Source: JAHJQZ01 sp963675235
GTDB taxonomy: Bacteria; Pseudomonadota; Alphaproteobacteria; Rhizobiales; Devosiaceae
Reading direction: 5' to 3'
Assembly (NCBI GenBank): GCA_963675235.2
Contig: CAXXFU010000005.1
Location: forward strand, 124,001 to 188,000
DNA length: 64,000 bases
Under the pieces are notes generated by a model. It did no database searches, was not told the DNA's origin, and worked only from the letters and a program-made list of their open reading frames with translations. Positions 1 through 6,773 of this stretch are shown here, piece after piece (position 1 is the stretch's first letter; every line of letters starts with the position of its first letter). A program made the translations under genes and the position numbers.

Positions 1-350
1 CCCGGCGCGGTGATCGCCTGGGCCATGTTGGCAAAGCCTTCCTTGGAGCCGAGCGTCGCAACCACCTGGGTGTCGGGATCGAGCTTGATGCCGAAGCGCC
101 GACCGTAGTAGCTCGCCTGCGCCTTGCGCAGCCCCTTGATGCCCTTGGAGGCGGAATAGCGATGGGTACGCGAATCCATCACCGTTTCCTTGAGCTTGTC
201 GACGATGTGAGTCGGCGTCGGAAGATCGGGATTGCCCATGCCCAGGTCGATGACATCAACGCCCTCTGCCCGAGCCTTTGCCTTGATCGGGTTGATATGC
301 TCGAACACATAGGGCGGCAGGCGGCGGATACGGTGGAAATCCTGATTCAT
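1..350 (-). CDS. class I/II PLP-dependent aminotransferase (N-terminal part)
   Basis: The gene runs off the left edge, so only about 116 N-terminal residues are present. The ATG at 350 follows a GAGGAA ribosome site. The protein begins MNQDFHRIRRLPPYVF and has the GMGNPDLPTP and HRYSASKG motifs of the fold-type I aminotransferase family (AlaC / LL-diaminopimelate aminotransferase-like, often annotated beside homoserine dehydrogenase in Rhizobiales). The catalytic lysine and most of the PLP site lie outside the window, so substrate cannot be decided. An alanine/glutamate-pyruvate aminotransferase role is the family expectation, not something shown here. Confidence 0.85.
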   Translation of the reverse strand, partial: MNQDFHRIRRLPPYVFEHINPIKAKARAEGVDVIDLGMGNPDLPTPTHIVDKLKETVMDSRTHRYSASKGIKGLRKAQASYYGRRFGIKLDPDTQVVATLGSKEGFANMAQAITAP

Positions 351-728
351 GTTTTCCTCAAGGGACTCGGGGTCCTCGGCTTGACTGTGCCGCTGGGGGG
401 GTAAGCGGCGTCACCGCGTATATCGCGGAATTTTGGTGAGTTTTCGATAAAGGCGGAGAAAAGATGTTTGCGCGGCTAGGCCGCTGCAGCTGCCCTTGAC
501 AATGCTGCGCATACAACCGACCTGTCACTCATGGCCAACACGTCCAACCGACATGCGCACGTCGCCGGCGGCGAAATGCGGTGGCAGAGCAGACCATTGA
601 GACCGGAAATGATCATTGCGCTTGCCCGAATGGCTCGGTTTTCTGTATTTGATATTGGGTTGGCGACAGCCTGTTTACCGGGGCGACCCGGCTTTGTAAA
701 CGCTGTGCCGCTGTGTCGAGGGGCCTGA
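351..728. other. intergenic region between divergent genes
   Basis: This 378-base gap separates the leftward aminotransferase from the rightward glycosyltransferase and must hold both promoters. I see no convincing coding sequence; the short reading frames here overlap on both strands and lack protein-like composition. A 6-base inverted repeat, GTTTAC at 673-678 and GTAAAC at 696-701, sits just upstream of the glycosyltransferase start and could be an operator. No regulator can be named. Confidence 0.5.
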
Positions 729-2030
729 ATGGAGACTGAGAAAGCTACGCCCAAGCGCGTTGTGGTCGCCAGCATTGGCACACGCGGTGACGTCCAGCCC
801 TATCTGGCGCTGGCTGTCGCGCTCAAGGCACACGGATATTCGGTCATTTTCGGCGCCACCGAGGAATTCGAGCAGTTGATCTGCTCCTACGGCATCGAAT
901 TTCACTCGCTCGGCCCTTCGATCGTCGACTTCCTTCACGAAAGCCGCTTCGAAAAGGCTGTCAGCCAGTCGATGCTGGTCAACGGCCCTGCGCTGTTGAG
1001 CCGCGGCCAACGCATCCTCGATATTGCTGCGCGCCGCGCCTGGGTCATGGCCCAGGGCGCCGACGTGATTCTGCTCAACATGAATGTCAGTTTCGGCATC
1101 GATATCGCCGAGGCGCTCGACATCCCGGTCATCATGATGGCGCTGCAGCCGCTGACCTCGACCAGCGAGTTCCCGTTCTGCGCCTATGACGGCCCCGATT
1201 TCGGCAAGGCCTTCAACCAGCTGACCCACACGTTCACGGTGGTGCAGCAGGCCTATTACGATTTGCCGCGCAACAAGCTCAGGCGCGAACTGATGGGGCT
1301 CGAAAGGCGCAAGAAGGGCGGCTTCTTCAAGGACACCAAGGGCCGGCACCTGACCACGCTCTACGCCTATTCGCCCATCGTCTCACCGCGCCCGAGCGAC
1401 TGGCCCAAGGCGGCCGTCGTCACCGGCTACTGGCAATTGCCCGACAACACCGGCTGGGAACCGTCGTCCGAATTCCGCGCCTTTCTCGATGCCGGCCCGG
1501 CCCCGGTCTATATCGGCTTCGGCTCGATGCCGTTCGGGGCCAAGCGCAACACCGATATCCTCAAGGAAGCAATGGCCCTGTGGGGCGGACGCGCCGTCGT
1601 CGCCCGCGGCTGGGGCGGCATCAATCCCGACGATCTGCCGGAATCGGTCTTCGCCTTCGACCAGGCGCCGCACGACAAGCTGTTCGAGCATGTCTCGGCT
1701 GTTGTCCATCACGGTGGCGCTGGCACCACCTCGGCCGGTCTTCATGCCGGCAAGCCGACCTTCGTCGTTCCTCAGGTGGTCGACCAGCCTTATTGGGGCA
1801 GGCGCGTGCATGAGCTTGGCTGCGGCCCTGAGCCGGTACGCCTGAGGCGGCTGACCCCGGAAAGCCTGGCGGAAAACCTCCGCGACCTGACGAGCAATCC
1901 GGCCTATGCCGAAAACGCCTCGCGCATCGCCGACGAGTTGCGGGCCGAGGACGGCGCCGGCAATGCCGTGCGCCATGTCGAGCGGGTCATGACCAGCTAC
2001 CAGCCGCGCGACGAGCAGCGCCGCGCCTGA
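729..2030 (+). CDS. UGT/GT1-like glycosyltransferase (sterol/macrolide glucosyltransferase type)
   Basis: A 433-residue soluble GT-B enzyme expected to transfer a sugar from a nucleotide donor to a lipid or small hydrophobic acceptor. The N-terminal half opens with the ASIGTRGDVQP motif (residues 14-24) typical of the GT28/UGT80 sterol glucosyltransferase and vancomycin-type families. The C-terminal half has VVHHGGAGTTSAGLHAGKP (325-343) and PQVVDQPYWG, the nucleotide-sugar binding signature. The start is supported by GAGGGG five bases upstream. It stands alone with no biosynthetic partner next to it, so the acceptor is unknown. In alphaproteobacteria, glycolipid or hopanoid/sterol glycosylation are candidates by family only. 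Confidence 0.85.
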   Translation: METEKATPKRVVVASIGTRGDVQPYLALAVALKAHGYSVIFGATEEFEQLICSYGIEFHSLGPSIVDFLHESRFEKAVSQSMLVNGPALLSRGQRILDIAARRAWVMAQGADVILLNMNVSFGIDIAEALDIPVIMMALQPLTSTSEFPFCAYDGPDFGKAFNQLTHTFTVVQQAYYDLPRNKLRRELMGLERRKKGGFFKDTKGRHLTTLYAYSPIVSPRPSDWPKAAVVTGYWQLPDNTGWEPSSEFRAFLDAGPAPVYIGFGSMPFGAKRNTDILKEAMALWGGRAVVARGWGGINPDDLPESVFAFDQAPHDKLFEHVSAVVHHGGAGTTSAGLHAGKPTFVVPQVVDQPYWGRRVHELGCGPEPVRLRRLTPESLAENLRDLTSNPAYAENASRIADELRAEDGAGNAVRHVERVMTSYQPRDEQRRA

Positions 2031-2041
2031 ATCTTCCTGTC

Positions 2042-2716
2042 TCAGCCGGCCTTGGTGCCCGTGTCATGCCGGACGGCATGGGAATAGCTGACGCCGATGC
2101 CGACAGCGACCGGAATGAAGGCAGCGCCGAGCACCACGATCATCAGTATTATGTTGGATGGCGTCCCGACCGCCGCCACGGCAAAGCCGATCAGCCCACA
2201 CACGACCATCGCCCGACCCGTCCAGCGATGCGTCAGTCGCCAGTTGTCGGCGTCGCGCAGTGTCCAGGGCAGACGGACTCCGGCGACCCAATTGGGTTTG
2301 GTCTTGGGCAGGACATTGCCGATAACGACAAACACGCCGGTAACCAGCAACGAGACGACGCGCGGCATGTCGATGGTGGTGCCAAGCCCGATCAGGATGG
2401 TGACAGTCGCAAGGACAAGCGCGATTGCGGCGATGGAACCGATGGCGGCATCGATGGCGAAGCGGCCGTTTTCGAAATCCTTTTGCAACTGCGCCCGCCT
2501 CAGGGCGAACAGGATCGTGATGACGATGACCATCATCGCTGCCGGGAACGCCAGCGCCACCGGCGCCGGGGCGAAGCTGTCCGGCTGACCCGACAGGCCC
2601 CAATGGATCGGCAGATCCTGTCCGAGCGGCACCAAAGCGAAGCCGGCAAGCGTCACCACGCCCACCAGCACCATCAGAAAGCGGTTGAACGGCGAAATCA
2701 GGTTGCGGACAGCCAT
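2042..2716 (-). CDS. sdpI-like: SdpI/DUF1648-family integral membrane protein
   Basis: About 224 residues with roughly six membrane segments. The N-terminal part resembles DUF1648 (PIHWGLSGQPD), and the middle carries the SdpI signature NVLPKTKPNWVAGVRLPWTL followed by THRWTGR. SdpI in Bacillus is an immunity and signalling protein, but in proteobacteria the family's role is unclear. The start is either ATG at 2716, sharing one base with the regulator's stop codon, or GTG at 2719 with a four-base overlap. Both imply translational coupling to the ArsR-type regulator upstream. No toxin gene resembling SdpC is nearby, so the immunity function should not be assumed. Confidence 0.85.
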   Translation of the reverse strand: MAVRNLISPFNRFLMVLVGVVTLAGFALVPLGQDLPIHWGLSGQPDSFAPAPVALAFPAAMMVIVITILFALRRAQLQKDFENGRFAIDAAIGSIAAIALVLATVTILIGLGTTIDMPRVVSLLVTGVFVVIGNVLPKTKPNWVAGVRLPWTLRDADNWRLTHRWTGRAMVVCGLIGFAVAAVGTPSNIILMIVVLGAAFIPVAVGIGVSYSHAVRHDTGTKAG

Positions 2717-3000
2717 CACGTGTCTCCTTTCGTGCCGCCGACTTGTCCGAGATTGAGAACCCCGGCCAGTGCCTCTTCGAGCACGCTGACATTGACCGAA
2801 TAGATCAGGCTCGTGCCCTGGCGCTCGACCTCGACCAGACCGGCATCGCGCAGCTTGGCGAAATGCACCGACATTGTGGGCTTGCTGAGCTCGAAACCCT
2901 CGGCCAGTTCGCCGGCGCTTTTCGGCCCGCTTTTTAGAAGGGCGAGAATGCGCCGCCGCACCGGATGCGACAGGGCTTCGAAAACGGCGTTGAGCGACAT
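2716..3000 (-). CDS. sdpR-like: ArsR-family transcriptional repressor (SdpR-like)
   Basis: A 94-residue winged-helix protein. The helix-turn-helix lies in SAGELAEGFELSKPTMSVH, followed by the wing LVEVERQGTSLIYSV. No metal-binding cysteine pair is visible, so this is not a metal sensor of the classical type. I chose ATG 3000 (MSLNAVFEAL); GTG 3021 would add seven residues. It is the first gene of a two-gene operon with the SdpI-like membrane protein. In Bacillus the SdpR/SdpI pair senses a toxin by sequestering the repressor at the membrane. The same logic is an inference here. A palindromic operator precedes it. Confidence 0.87.
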   Translation of the reverse strand: MSLNAVFEALSHPVRRRILALLKSGPKSAGELAEGFELSKPTMSVHFAKLRDAGLVEVERQGTSLIYSVNVSVLEEALAGVLNLGQVGGTKGDT

Positions 3001-3039
3001 CGGCGGAGCAGAACCTTTCACTCGGTTACTGCCCGTTAT

Positions 3040-3062
3040 TTAGACAATCATCTAATTAGATG
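3040..3062. promoter_or_regulatory. probable operator of the SdpR-like repressor
   Basis: Overlapping inverted repeats built from TTAGA/TCTAA half-sites: TTAGA at 3040-3044, TCTAA at 3051-3055 and TTAGA at 3056-3060. The core CATCTAATTAGATG (3049-3062) is a perfect 14-base palindrome. It lies 40-60 bases upstream of the ArsR-family gene, as expected for autoregulation. The pairing of site and regulator is inferred from position. Confidence 0.65.
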
Positions 3063-3095
3063 CAAGGCAAAATAGGATGACCTGGCGACAGGTTC

Positions 3096-4052
3096 CTAGC
3101 CGCCCTGCCCGGCCCGCTTCTCGGCCAGAAGACCGAGATAGTGCATGGCAACGGAGGATGCCGCGATGGCGGTGATGTCGGCATGGTCATAGGCCGGCGC
3201 CACCTCGACGACATCGGCCCCGACCATGTCGAGTCCGCCGAGCTGCCTGAGCACCGACAGGATCTTTGCCGAGGACGGCCCGCCGGCGACCGGCGTGCCG
3301 GTGCCCGGGGCATAGGCCGGATCGAGGCAGTCGATGTCTAACGTGACATAGGCCGGCCTGTCGCCCACCCGCTTGCGGATGCGCTCGGCGATGGCGGCAG
3401 CGCTCATCTCTTCGAGCTCGTATCCGTAGACCATCTCGATGCCGCAGGTCTCCGGGGCATGGGTGCGAATGCCGATCTGGATGGAATGACCGGCATCGAT
3501 CACCTTGTCCCGCACCGCCCGTCCGACAAAGGACCCGTGATCGACCCGCCTGCCGTCGTCGGGCCAGGTGTCCTGATGGGCGTCGAACTGCACGAGCGCC
3601 AACTGCCCGTGGCGCGCGGCATGGGCCTTGAGCAGCGGCCAGGTGACCGAATGGTCGCCACCCAGAGAAACCAGGAACGCCCCGGACTTGAGGATGCGCC
3701 TGGCCTCGCGCTCGATCGTCGCCGGCGCCTTTTGCGGATAGCCGTAATCGAGGAGACAATCGCCGTAATCGATCACCGCCAGGTTCTCGAACAGATCTCG
3801 GGCAAACGGATATTGCGGATCGTTGTCAAAGATCGCCGAGGCGCGGCGAATGGCCTGCGGCCCGAAGCGGGCACCCGGACGGTTGGATACTGCCGAGTCG
3901 AACGGGATGCCCCAGACAACGGCCTCGGCGCCCCGGAGCGATCTCGAGTATTTGCGCCGCATGAAGGACAGGACACCGGCATAGGTCGGGTCCGAGGCGG
4001 CGCCTGTGAGGCTGCGGGCGGTGACGGCGTGGTCGATGGATTTCGAAGACAT
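3096..4052 (-). CDS. speB: agmatinase / ureohydrolase-family enzyme
   Basis: A 318-residue binuclear manganese ureohydrolase. Metal-ligand motifs are all present: GGDHS (131-135), FDAHQD (156-161) and the long DIDCLDPAYAPGTGTPVAGG block. The N-terminal AVVWGIPFDSAVSNRPGARF segment is typical of agmatinases and guanidino-acid hydrolases. It would convert agmatine to putrescine plus urea, although guanidinobutyrase or guanidinopropionase activity cannot be excluded from sequence. It is monocistronic, leftward, and lies just downstream of rpsI with a terminator between them. Urea released here could link with the urea importer at the right end of the window, but this is only a thematic connection. 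Confidence 0.88.
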   Translation of the reverse strand: MSSKSIDHAVTARSLTGAASDPTYAGVLSFMRRKYSRSLRGAEAVVWGIPFDSAVSNRPGARFGPQAIRRASAIFDNDPQYPFARDLFENLAVIDYGDCLLDYGYPQKAPATIEREARRILKSGAFLVSLGGDHSVTWPLLKAHAARHGQLALVQFDAHQDTWPDDGRRVDHGSFVGRAVRDKVIDAGHSIQIGIRTHAPETCGIEMVYGYELEEMSAAAIAERIRKRVGDRPAYVTLDIDCLDPAYAPGTGTPVAGGPSSAKILSVLRQLGGLDMVGADVVEVAPAYDHADITAIAASSVAMHYLGLLAEKRAGQGG

Positions 4053-4139
4053 GGCAATCCGAACGCGTTGTGTGAGGTACCGGATTTATCGCACGCGCGC
4101 GTCAAGGCAAAGCGTCGTCGGCAAATTGACCGCAAAAGA

Positions 4140-4163
4140 AAAGGGCCGGTTGCCCGGCCCTTT
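4140..4163 (-). terminator. Rho-independent terminator of rplM-rpsI
   Basis: Ten-base-pair stem AAAGGGCCGG / CCGGCCCTTT with a four-base loop, followed on the minus strand by TTCTTTT. It lies 37-60 bases beyond the rpsI stop codon. Confidence 0.85.
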
Positions 4164-4199
4164 GCAAAATTCGATGGTCGTTTCGCTGGATCGCGAGGA

Positions 4200-4679
4200 T
4201 CAGCGCTTCGAGAACTGGAAGGACTTGCGGGCCTTGGCCTTGCCGTACTTCTTGCGTTCGACCACGCGGCTGTCGCGGGTCAGGAAGCCGCCCTTCTTGA
4301 GCACGGGGCGCAGCTCGGGCTCGAAATAGGTCAGAGCCTTGGAGATGCCGTGGCGCACGGCGCCGGCCTGGCCGGAAAGACCGCCACCGGCAACCGTGGC
4401 GGTGATGTCGTACTGGTCCTTGCGGTCGGCGGCGATGACCGGCTGCTGCAGGATCATCTGAAGCACGGGACGGGCAAAGTACTTGTCGTAGTCCTTGCCG
4501 TTGACGGTGACGCGGCCATTGCCCGGCTTGATCCAGACGCGGGCGACGGCATCCTTGCGCTTGCCGGTGGCATAGGCGCGGCCGTGGGCGTCGAGCTTCT
4601 GGGTGTAGACCGGAGCGGCGTTCTCTTCGGCCGGAGCAACCGTGCCGAGCTCTTCGAGCGTGTTGAGGGTTTCGGCCAT
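4200..4679 (-). CDS. rpsI: 30S ribosomal protein S9
   Basis: 159 residues. The conserved S9 core begins at ATGKRKDAVARVWIKPGNG and ends with the hallmark SFQFSKR tail that reaches into the P site. There is an acidic N-terminal extension of about 35 residues (MAETLNTLEELG...), common in alphaproteobacteria. The start lies only two bases after the rplM stop, the conserved rplM-rpsI operon arrangement. A strong terminator follows. Confidence 0.98.
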   Translation of the reverse strand: MAETLNTLEELGTVAPAEENAAPVYTQKLDAHGRAYATGKRKDAVARVWIKPGNGRVTVNGKDYDKYFARPVLQMILQQPVIAADRKDQYDITATVAGGGLSGQAGAVRHGISKALTYFEPELRPVLKKGGFLTRDSRVVERKKYGKAKARKSFQFSKR

Positions 4680-4681
4680 GA

Positions 4682-5146
4682 TTACTTCACCCGCTTGTTC
4701 TTGGCGTTCATCGAAGCGACGTCGAGCACCTGCGGCTGCTGCGCTTCATGGGGATGTTCGGCACCGGCGTAGACGCGCAGATTCTTCATCTGCTGGCGGC
4801 CCAGGGGGCCGCGCGGCATCATGCGGCGAACGGCGTTCTGCAGGACGCGCTCCGGGAAACGGCCGGTCAGCAGGGCACGCGCGGTGCGATCCTTGATGCC
4901 GCCGACATAGCCCGTGTACCAGTAGAAACGGTGCTGATCGAGCTTCTTGCCGGTGAGCTTCACCTTGTCGGCATTGATCACGATGACGTTGTCGCCCATG
5001 TCCATATGGGGAGTGAAGGTCGGCAGATGCTTGCCGCGCAGGCGCGTGGCAATGACCGTTGCAAGCCGGCCCACGACCATGCCTTCGGCATCGATCAGGA
5101 CCCACTTCTTCTCGATCTCGCCCGCTTTGGCCGAGTAAGTGTTCAT
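4682..5146 (-). CDS. rplM: 50S ribosomal protein L13
   Basis: 154 residues, the usual length for L13. The protein begins MNTYSAKAGEIEKKW and carries VGRLAT, the DNVIVINADKVKLTG block and the MLPRGPLG-type motif (here MMPRGPLGRQQMKNL). An in-frame upstream start would add 38 residues of non-conserved sequence and was rejected. A near-consensus promoter lies about 80-110 bases upstream, so the operon has a leader of roughly 75 bases where autogenous control would act. Confidence 0.97.
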   Translation of the reverse strand: MNTYSAKAGEIEKKWVLIDAEGMVVGRLATVIATRLRGKHLPTFTPHMDMGDNVIVINADKVKLTGKKLDQHRFYWYTGYVGGIKDRTARALLTGRFPERVLQNAVRRMMPRGPLGRQQMKNLRVYAGAEHPHEAQQPQVLDVASMNAKNKRVK

Positions 5147-5226
5147 GGTCGTCTTCCCTGAATTCGTTTCCGCCCTGACCCCAGGAATTGCAGGGCAATC
5201 CGCAGGCTGGCGGCAGTTCGGCGCGG

Positions 5227-5255
5227 TCATAAGGGTTGCCGGAACTTCCGTCAAG
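5227..5255 (-). promoter_or_regulatory. promoter of rplM-rpsI
   Basis: On the minus strand CTTGAC (5255-5250) is separated by 17 bases from TTATGA (5232-5227). This is close to the alphaproteobacterial housekeeping consensus and lies about 80 bases upstream of the rplM start. Confidence 0.75.
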
Positions 5256-5295
5256 CACAAAGATAATGTACTGTAATTTCAATAGGTTCGTATAA

Positions 5296-5311
5296 CGGTA
5301 ATATATTACCG
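5296..5311. promoter_or_regulatory. 16-base perfect AT-rich palindrome between ctaA and rplM
   Basis: CGGTAATATATTACCG is a perfect palindrome directly abutting the stop codon of heme A synthase, about 40 bases upstream of the rplM promoter -35 element. It is too short and lacks a T-tract, so it is not a normal terminator. It looks like a protein-binding site. Confidence 0.5.
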
Positions 5312-6373
5312 CTACTGCTTGACCGCGATGTGCCGCATGTCGGCCAGATAGGCGACGACCGTACCGAACAGCACGAAGGCCACGCCCTGGTGCATGACGG
5401 CGAAGGAGATCGGCACCTGCAGCAGCAGGACGGCGATGCCGAGCCCAACCTGGATGAGGACCAGCAGGCCCGCCATGGCGAGGAAGACATGCGGCCGCGC
5501 CATAAGGGCCAGTCCCCTGCCCGTCCAGATCAGAACGGCTGCGAACACGAGGATGGCATAGGCGATCATGCGGTGATCGAACTGCACGGTCAGCGCGTTC
5601 TCGAACAGGTTCCGCCACCATGGCGCCATGATGCCAAGACCGTCCGGGATGAGCGCGCCATCCATCAGCGGCCAGGTGTTGTAGCCCATTCCGGCATCGA
5701 TCCCGGCGACAAAGGCTCCGGCGATGATCTGCACATAGATCAGTACCGCGAAAACCAGAACGGCCAGGCGCCAGCCGCGCCGTACCGGTGCGGCCACGGG
5801 TCTCGGCGTCAGTGTTCGCGCCACGTAGATGAGCGCAGCGAACAGGATCGCCGCCAGCCCGAGATGCGCCGCCAGGCGATATTGCGAGACATCGACACGA
5901 TCGCTCAGGCCCGAGCTGACCATCCACCAGCCGAGCGCTCCCTGCAGCCCGCCGAGAACGAACAGCAGCCCGAGCGCCGGGGCCTGCTTCCAGTCGAGGC
6001 GCTTCTGGAACAGGAAGACCAGGAACGGGACAAGGAAGGCGGCGCCGATGAAACGACCGAGAAAGCGGTGCGTCCACTCCCACCAGAAAATGCCCTGGAA
6101 TTCGGACAGCGACATGCCGAGATTTTGCAGCGTGTATTCCGGGATCTGCTTGTAGGCGTCGAACTCGGCCTGCCAGTCAGCGGCGCTGAGCGGCGGGATC
6201 GTTCCCGATATCGGCTTCCACGACGTGATCGACAGGCCGGAATCGGTCAGCCGCGTGATCCCGCCGACCATGACCATCAGCAACACCAGCGCCGAGATGA
6301 CGTAGAGCCATGTCTCGACAGGCTTCAGTCTTTCAGCGCGTGTCATTTCCTCGACCGAACCGGCTTGCAGCAT
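5312..6373 (-). CDS. ctaA: heme A synthase (COX15/CtaA family)
   Basis: About 353 residues with eight predicted membrane helices; oxidises the C8 methyl of heme O to give heme A for cytochrome aa3 oxidase. The conserved heme-ligand histidines appear in EWTHRFLGR, AAHLG, QFDHRMIAY and VMHQG. The family signature GGITRLTDSGLSITSWKPISG is near the N-terminus. I chose ATG 6373 (MLQAGSVEEM); ATG 6346 is possible but its purine-rich stretch touches the start codon. The gene is divergent from a DUF2842 gene and upstream of rplM-rpsI, a conserved Rhizobiales arrangement. Confidence 0.95.
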   Translation of the reverse strand: MLQAGSVEEMTRAERLKPVETWLYVISALVLLMVMVGGITRLTDSGLSITSWKPISGTIPPLSAADWQAEFDAYKQIPEYTLQNLGMSLSEFQGIFWWEWTHRFLGRFIGAAFLVPFLVFLFQKRLDWKQAPALGLLFVLGGLQGALGWWMVSSGLSDRVDVSQYRLAAHLGLAAILFAALIYVARTLTPRPVAAPVRRGWRLAVLVFAVLIYVQIIAGAFVAGIDAGMGYNTWPLMDGALIPDGLGIMAPWWRNLFENALTVQFDHRMIAYAILVFAAVLIWTGRGLALMARPHVFLAMAGLLVLIQVGLGIAVLLLQVPISFAVMHQGVAFVLFGTVVAYLADMRHIAVKQ

Positions 6374-6483
6374 GTGTTCTCGTTCCAATGACGCGGGAGG
6401 CGAACGGACTGGCCATTCGCGAGGGTGACTGGTACACCCTGCCCCGGCCATTTCGCAACAGCTGCGGCAACCGGGCAAACAGG

Positions 6484-6702
6484 ATGAATGTAAGACAGCG
6501 CAAATTCGTCGGTATCCTGCTGGTGCTGGCCGTGCTTGTCGGCTACGCCGTCCTCGCCGTCAGCCTTGGCGATGTGCTGATCGGTGACGCATCGACGACT
6601 GTCCAGCTCATCTATTTCGCCGTTGCCGGCCTGCTCTGGGTCGTTCCGGCCGGGCTGGTCATCCGCTGGATGCAACGGCCCGATCCCGGCGACGAAGACT
6701 GA
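6484..6702 (+). CDS. DUF2842 small membrane protein
   Basis: 72 residues with two hydrophobic segments: FVGILLVLAVLVGYAVLAVSL, and a second ending VVPAGLVIRWMQRPD. The end-on Trp-Met-Gln-Arg-Pro motif is typical of DUF2842, an alphaproteobacterial family found divergent from heme A synthase. Its function is unknown; the linkage suggests a role around terminal oxidase or heme supply, which is inference. The upstream in-frame ATGs are in the ctaA promoter region and would add unrelated sequence. Confidence 0.8.
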   Translation: MNVRQRKFVGILLVLAVLVGYAVLAVSLGDVLIGDASTTVQLIYFAVAGLLWVVPAGLVIRWMQRPDPGDED

Positions 6703-6724
6703 TATCCAAAACAGCACAATGAAA

Positions 6725-6748
6725 AACGGCGGCCGGTGAGCCGCCGTT
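6725..6748 (-). terminator. Rho-independent terminator of the GGDEF-EAL gene
   Basis: Nine-base-pair stem AACGGCGGC / GCCGCCGTT, loop of six, followed by TTT on the minus strand, 26 bases after the stop of the gene ending at 6774. Confidence 0.8.
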
Positions 6749-6773
6749 GCCGATCCTGGAACCGGTTTCGCTC

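Noticed and set aside
4682..5260. Longer L13 with 38 extra N-terminal residues
   Set aside because: The extra part overlaps the predicted promoter, and 154 residues from ATG 5146 is the standard length.
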